A stretch of 64,000 bases of DNA from Myxococcota bacterium (GTDB lineage: Bacteria; Myxococcota; UBA727; JABDBI01): assembly GCA_040387835.1 (NCBI GenBank), contig JAZKCZ010000001.1:1-64000 (forward strand), in the 5' to 3' direction. The notes beneath the pieces are model-generated. The model was not told where the DNA came from. It was given only the letters and a program-made list of their open reading frames with translations, and did not search any database. Numbering within the stretch: the stretch's first letter is position 1; the number at the start of each line of letters is the position of its first letter. This document shows, one piece after another, positions 61,779 through 64,000 of the stretch. Both the position numbers and the translations under genes were made by a program.

Positions 61779-62306
61779 ATGTTTCATGCAACGACGATTT
61801 TAGCGGTTCGCCGTGGTTCAAAAGTAGTGCTTGCAGGCGATGGCCAGGTTTCTTTAAACCAGACCGTTATTAAAGCGAATGCCAATAAGTTGAGACGATT
61901 GGCAGATGGCAAGATCCTGGCTGGTTTTGCTGGAAGTACGGCAGATGCTTTCATGTTGTTCGATTTGTTTGAAAAAAAGCTGAAAGAATATAACGGCCAG
62001 TTTGTTCGCGCGGCTGTGCAACTGGCACAGGATTGGCGTTCGGATAAGATTCTAAGACGTCTTGAAGCGATGCTTTTGGTGGCTGACAAAGATAAGACAC
62101 TACTTATCTCAGGAACCGGCGATGTGCTCGAGCCGGACTTGGATGTCTATGCCATTGGATCAGGCGGAACCTATGCGCTTTCTGCGGCCAGGGCTTTGCT
62201 CGAAAATACGGACCTTTCGCCCAAAGAGATTGCTCAAAAGGCCATGAAAATCGCTGCTGAGATTTGTGTTTTTACCAACGATCGTTTTGTATTTGAGGAA
62301 CTCTAG
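61779..62306 (+). CDS. hslV: ATP-dependent protease subunit HslV
   Basis: HslV is the proteasome-like peptidase of the HslUV complex. Its 175 residues begin [13 protein letters not shown]. The catalytic N-terminal threonine is exposed after removal of the first four residues, as in other HslV proteins with a HATT start. [20 protein letters not shown] and [19 protein letters not shown] are family hallmarks. hslU follows 2 bases later, and miaB precedes it by 2 bases. Confidence 0.96.
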   Translation: MFHATTILAVRRGSKVVLAGDGQVSLNQTVIKANANKLRRLADGKILAGFAGSTADAFMLFDLFEKKLKEYNGQFVRAAVQLAQDWRSDKILRRLEAMLLVADKDKTLLISGTGDVLEPDLDVYAIGSGGTYALSAARALLENTDLSPKEIAQKAMKIAAEICVFTNDRFVFEEL

Positions 62307-62308
62307 CC

Positions 62309-63664
62309 ATGTCTTTTACGCCTAGGGAAATTGTCGCCGAGCTGGATCGGTATATTGTTGGTCAGTCTGATGCCAAAAAAGCCGTTGCCATAGCGCTTCG
62401 TAATAGGTGGCGCCGCCAACAGATACCGTCCCCACTGAAAGAAGAAATCTCACCCAAGAATATTATTTTGATGGGTCCGACGGGTTGCGGCAAAACCGAA
62501 ATCGCTCGAAGATTAGCCAAGCTTGCGCAGGCGCCTTTTGTGAAGGTAGAAGCTACCAAGTTCACAGAAGTCGGTTATGTCGGTCGTGACGTTGATTCGA
62601 TGATTCGAGACCTGGTCGAAGTTGCGGTAAAGATGTGCAAGGAAGAAGCACTCAAGATTGTCAACGAAAAGGCAAAGGTCCAAGCCGAAGAACGTGTGCT
62701 AGATTTGCTAACCCATACCTCTGGTGGCCATGTGGGCCCCAGGCTCAATATCGAAGAAGAGCACTCCGCCAGCGAGAAAGAATCTCGCGAAAAATTGAGA
62801 CAATCTTTGCGAGCAGGCGAGTTAGACGACCGCCAAGTTGAAATCGAATTAAAGCAATCCATGCCCGGCATGCCCATGGTCCAAATGATGGGCCCAGTCG
62901 CAGGCTTTGACGAAATGGCCAGCAGCATTCAAGACAGCCTGGAAAAAGCTTTTGGCGGCAATCGCAAAAAGCAGCGCAAAATCAAAGTTAAAGAAGCTTT
63001 AGAAGTCCTGGCTCAAGAAGAAGGCCAAAAGCTGGTAGATTTAGACCAAGTCCACCAAGATGCTGTCACTAAAGCCGAGCAGTCTGGCATCGTCTTTATC
63101 GACGAAATTGACAAAGTCGCGAGCAAAGAATCGCGCGGCCAAGATGTGAGCAGAGAAGGCGTCCAGCGCGATATTCTGCCCATCGTTGAAGGCAGCGCTG
63201 TGTCCACTAAGTACGGAATCGTACGCACAGACCATATCCTGTTTATTGCTGCAGGCGCTTTTCACGTCTCCAAACCATCTGACTTGATTCCAGAGCTACA
63301 AGGTCGTTTCCCGATTCGAGTTGAACTGAACTCGCTGACTGAAGAAGATTTCATGCAAATCTTGACCGAGCCTGAAAATAGTTTGGTGAAGCAATATTCG
63401 GCTCTTTTAGGCACTGAACAAACAACCCTCCAGTTTGCAACCGACGGCTTGCGTGCCATTGCCCAAATCGCAACACAGGTGAACGCTTCGCAACAAAACA
63501 TCGGCGCGAGACGGCTTTATACCATCATGGAAAAACTGTTTGAAGAAGACAGTTTTTCGAGCCCTGATAGGCCAGCATCCACGCTGGCAGTAGATGCTGC
63601 ATTGGTGAGAACGCGGCTAGGGAAGATATTGGAGAATGAAGACCTGAGTCGTTTTATTCTTTAA
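62309..63664 (+). CDS. hslU: ATP-dependent protease ATPase subunit HslU
   Basis: HslU is the AAA+ unfoldase that feeds HslV. Its 451 residues include [20 protein letters not shown], Walker [15 protein letters not shown] (about 53-66), pore motif [15 protein letters not shown], the I-domain (about 110-230), Walker [12 protein letters not shown] (about 255), sensor region [13 protein letters not shown] and the C-terminal signature [10 protein letters not shown] that docks into HslV. It is complete and typical. It converges on the last gene of the window, 3 bases away. Confidence 0.97.
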   Translation: MSFTPREIVAELDRYIVGQSDAKKAVAIALRNRWRRQQIPSPLKEEISPKNIILMGPTGCGKTEIARRLAKLAQAPFVKVEATKFTEVGYVGRDVDSMIRDLVEVAVKMCKEEALKIVNEKAKVQAEERVLDLLTHTSGGHVGPRLNIEEEHSASEKESREKLRQSLRAGELDDRQVEIELKQSMPGMPMVQMMGPVAGFDEMASSIQDSLEKAFGGNRKKQRKIKVKEALEVLAQEEGQKLVDLDQVHQDAVTKAEQSGIVFIDEIDKVASKESRGQDVSREGVQRDILPIVEGSAVSTKYGIVRTDHILFIAAGAFHVSKPSDLIPELQGRFPIRVELNSLTEEDFMQILTEPENSLVKQYSALLGTEQTTLQFATDGLRAIAQIATQVNASQQNIGARRLYTIMEKLFEEDSFSSPDRPASTLAVDAALVRTRLGKILENEDLSRFIL

Positions 63665-63667
63665 TTC

Positions 63668-64000
63668 TTATCCAAACCACACCAGCGGCAACTGAGCGCC
63701 CAAATACAGCTGAGCAAATTTTCCCACAATATGAACGATTACAGAAATCGTATGGAGACCTGCGCCGAGGGGGTTCTCTGCAGATGACCAACTAGCACTT
63801 AGAGTGCGGGTCGATATAGAGTCTGGTGTCGAGAGCTGTTGAACAGCCAAGTTTCCAACCGGATTTCCATCAATAATAATTTGTGCAGCTAAGTATCCGC
63901 CAATGTCGTTACTTTCACCTTGAATGAGAGACTTAAAAGAGAAAAATACGATACCTGAATGGTTCGCAGGGACTTCAAACAAGGTCGATGGGATGAAAAT
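63668..64000 (-). CDS. Unidentified protein, C-terminal part (runs off the window)
   Basis: An open frame on the minus strand has its stop at 63668-63670 and no stop up to the window edge, so at least 110 C-terminal residues are visible. They look like a beta-rich domain of polar strands (VFFSFKSLIQGESNDIGGYL, AQIIIDGNPVGN, TISVIVHIVGKFAQLYLG). No catalytic motif or family is recognised. A secreted or structural beta-sandwich is plausible. It converges on hslU. Confidence 0.5.
   Translation of the reverse strand: MFIPSTLFEVPANHSGIVFFSFKSLIQGESNDIGGYLAAQIIIDGNPVGNLAVQQLSTPDSISTRTLSASWSSAENPLGAGLHTISVIVHIVGKFAQLYLGAQLPLVWFG

Overview
The window comes from a Gram-negative bacterium. It encodes TamA/TamB, two Omp85-type barrels, a TonB-like protein, lipoproteins and the mreBCD-mrdA-rodA cell-shape operon. 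Several traits point to the former deltaproteobacterial grade, with Myxococcota or Bdellovibrionota as my best guess: non-flagellar type III secretion (T3S) genes, a myxobacterial-looking TonB-C protein, many RCC1-repeat secreted proteins, a class II HMG-CoA reductase with mevalonate kinase, and leucine-type dehydrogenase. This placement is inference only. The genome is compact, and convergent and co-directional genes often overlap by 4-30 bases.

Layout. 1-2350: 3' end of tuf, tRNA-Trp, a terminator, then mvaA-mvk (mevalonate pathway). 2345-9762: a small secreted protein, pdxH, nnrD, a PEBP protein, an exported AAA-ATPase-like/ankyrin protein, an outer-membrane barrel and a phosphohexomutase. 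9775-12363: a T3S module (ATPase, stalk, needle-length-control type). 12418-19643: tamB-tamA-pdxA and a small barrel protein. 19646-25182, minus strand: dapF-ldh-rng-dapE-dapD-lipoprotein. 25204-28276: a lipoprotein, a FliA-type sigma factor, an ankyrin/J-domain-like lipoprotein, and a T3S inner-rod candidate behind a perfect sigma-28 -10 box. 28309-36444: CorC-like protein, phospholipase-D-type cardiolipin synthase, a beta-propeller/hydrolase fusion, a large helical protein, a half-size TSUP transporter and a TonB-like protein. 36467-46113: rlmN, a PpiD-like stub, and mreB-mreC-mreD-mrdA-rodA-pyk-coaE. 46114-47313: a small HTH gene between two non-coding stretches rich in inverted repeats. 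47314-57234: seven consecutive genes whose products all carry signal peptides (a MoxR-type AAA+ ATPase, a transglutaminase-VWA protein, four RCC1 paralogues and a small protein). 57257-63664: secY-adk, tRNA-Leu, tig-miaB-hslV-hslU. The window ends inside an unidentified minus-strand gene.

Three themes stand out. (1) Proteins of normally cytosolic, nucleotide-using families (MoxR AAA+, AAA-ATPase-like with ankyrin, a J-domain-like segment, RCC1 repeats) carry export signals here. With the T3S genes, this suggests machinery working outside the cytoplasm, possibly in a host or prey cell. (2) Many transcription-unit starts have a sigma-70-like -10 hexamer 6-7 bases before the start codon, which predicts widespread leaderless mRNAs; two divergent pairs have physically overlapping promoters. 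(3) Palindromic repeats occur between genes, and one of another family lies in frame inside miaB. The tuf and secY neighbourhoods also depart from the usual str/spc operon order, which suggests extensive rearrangement.
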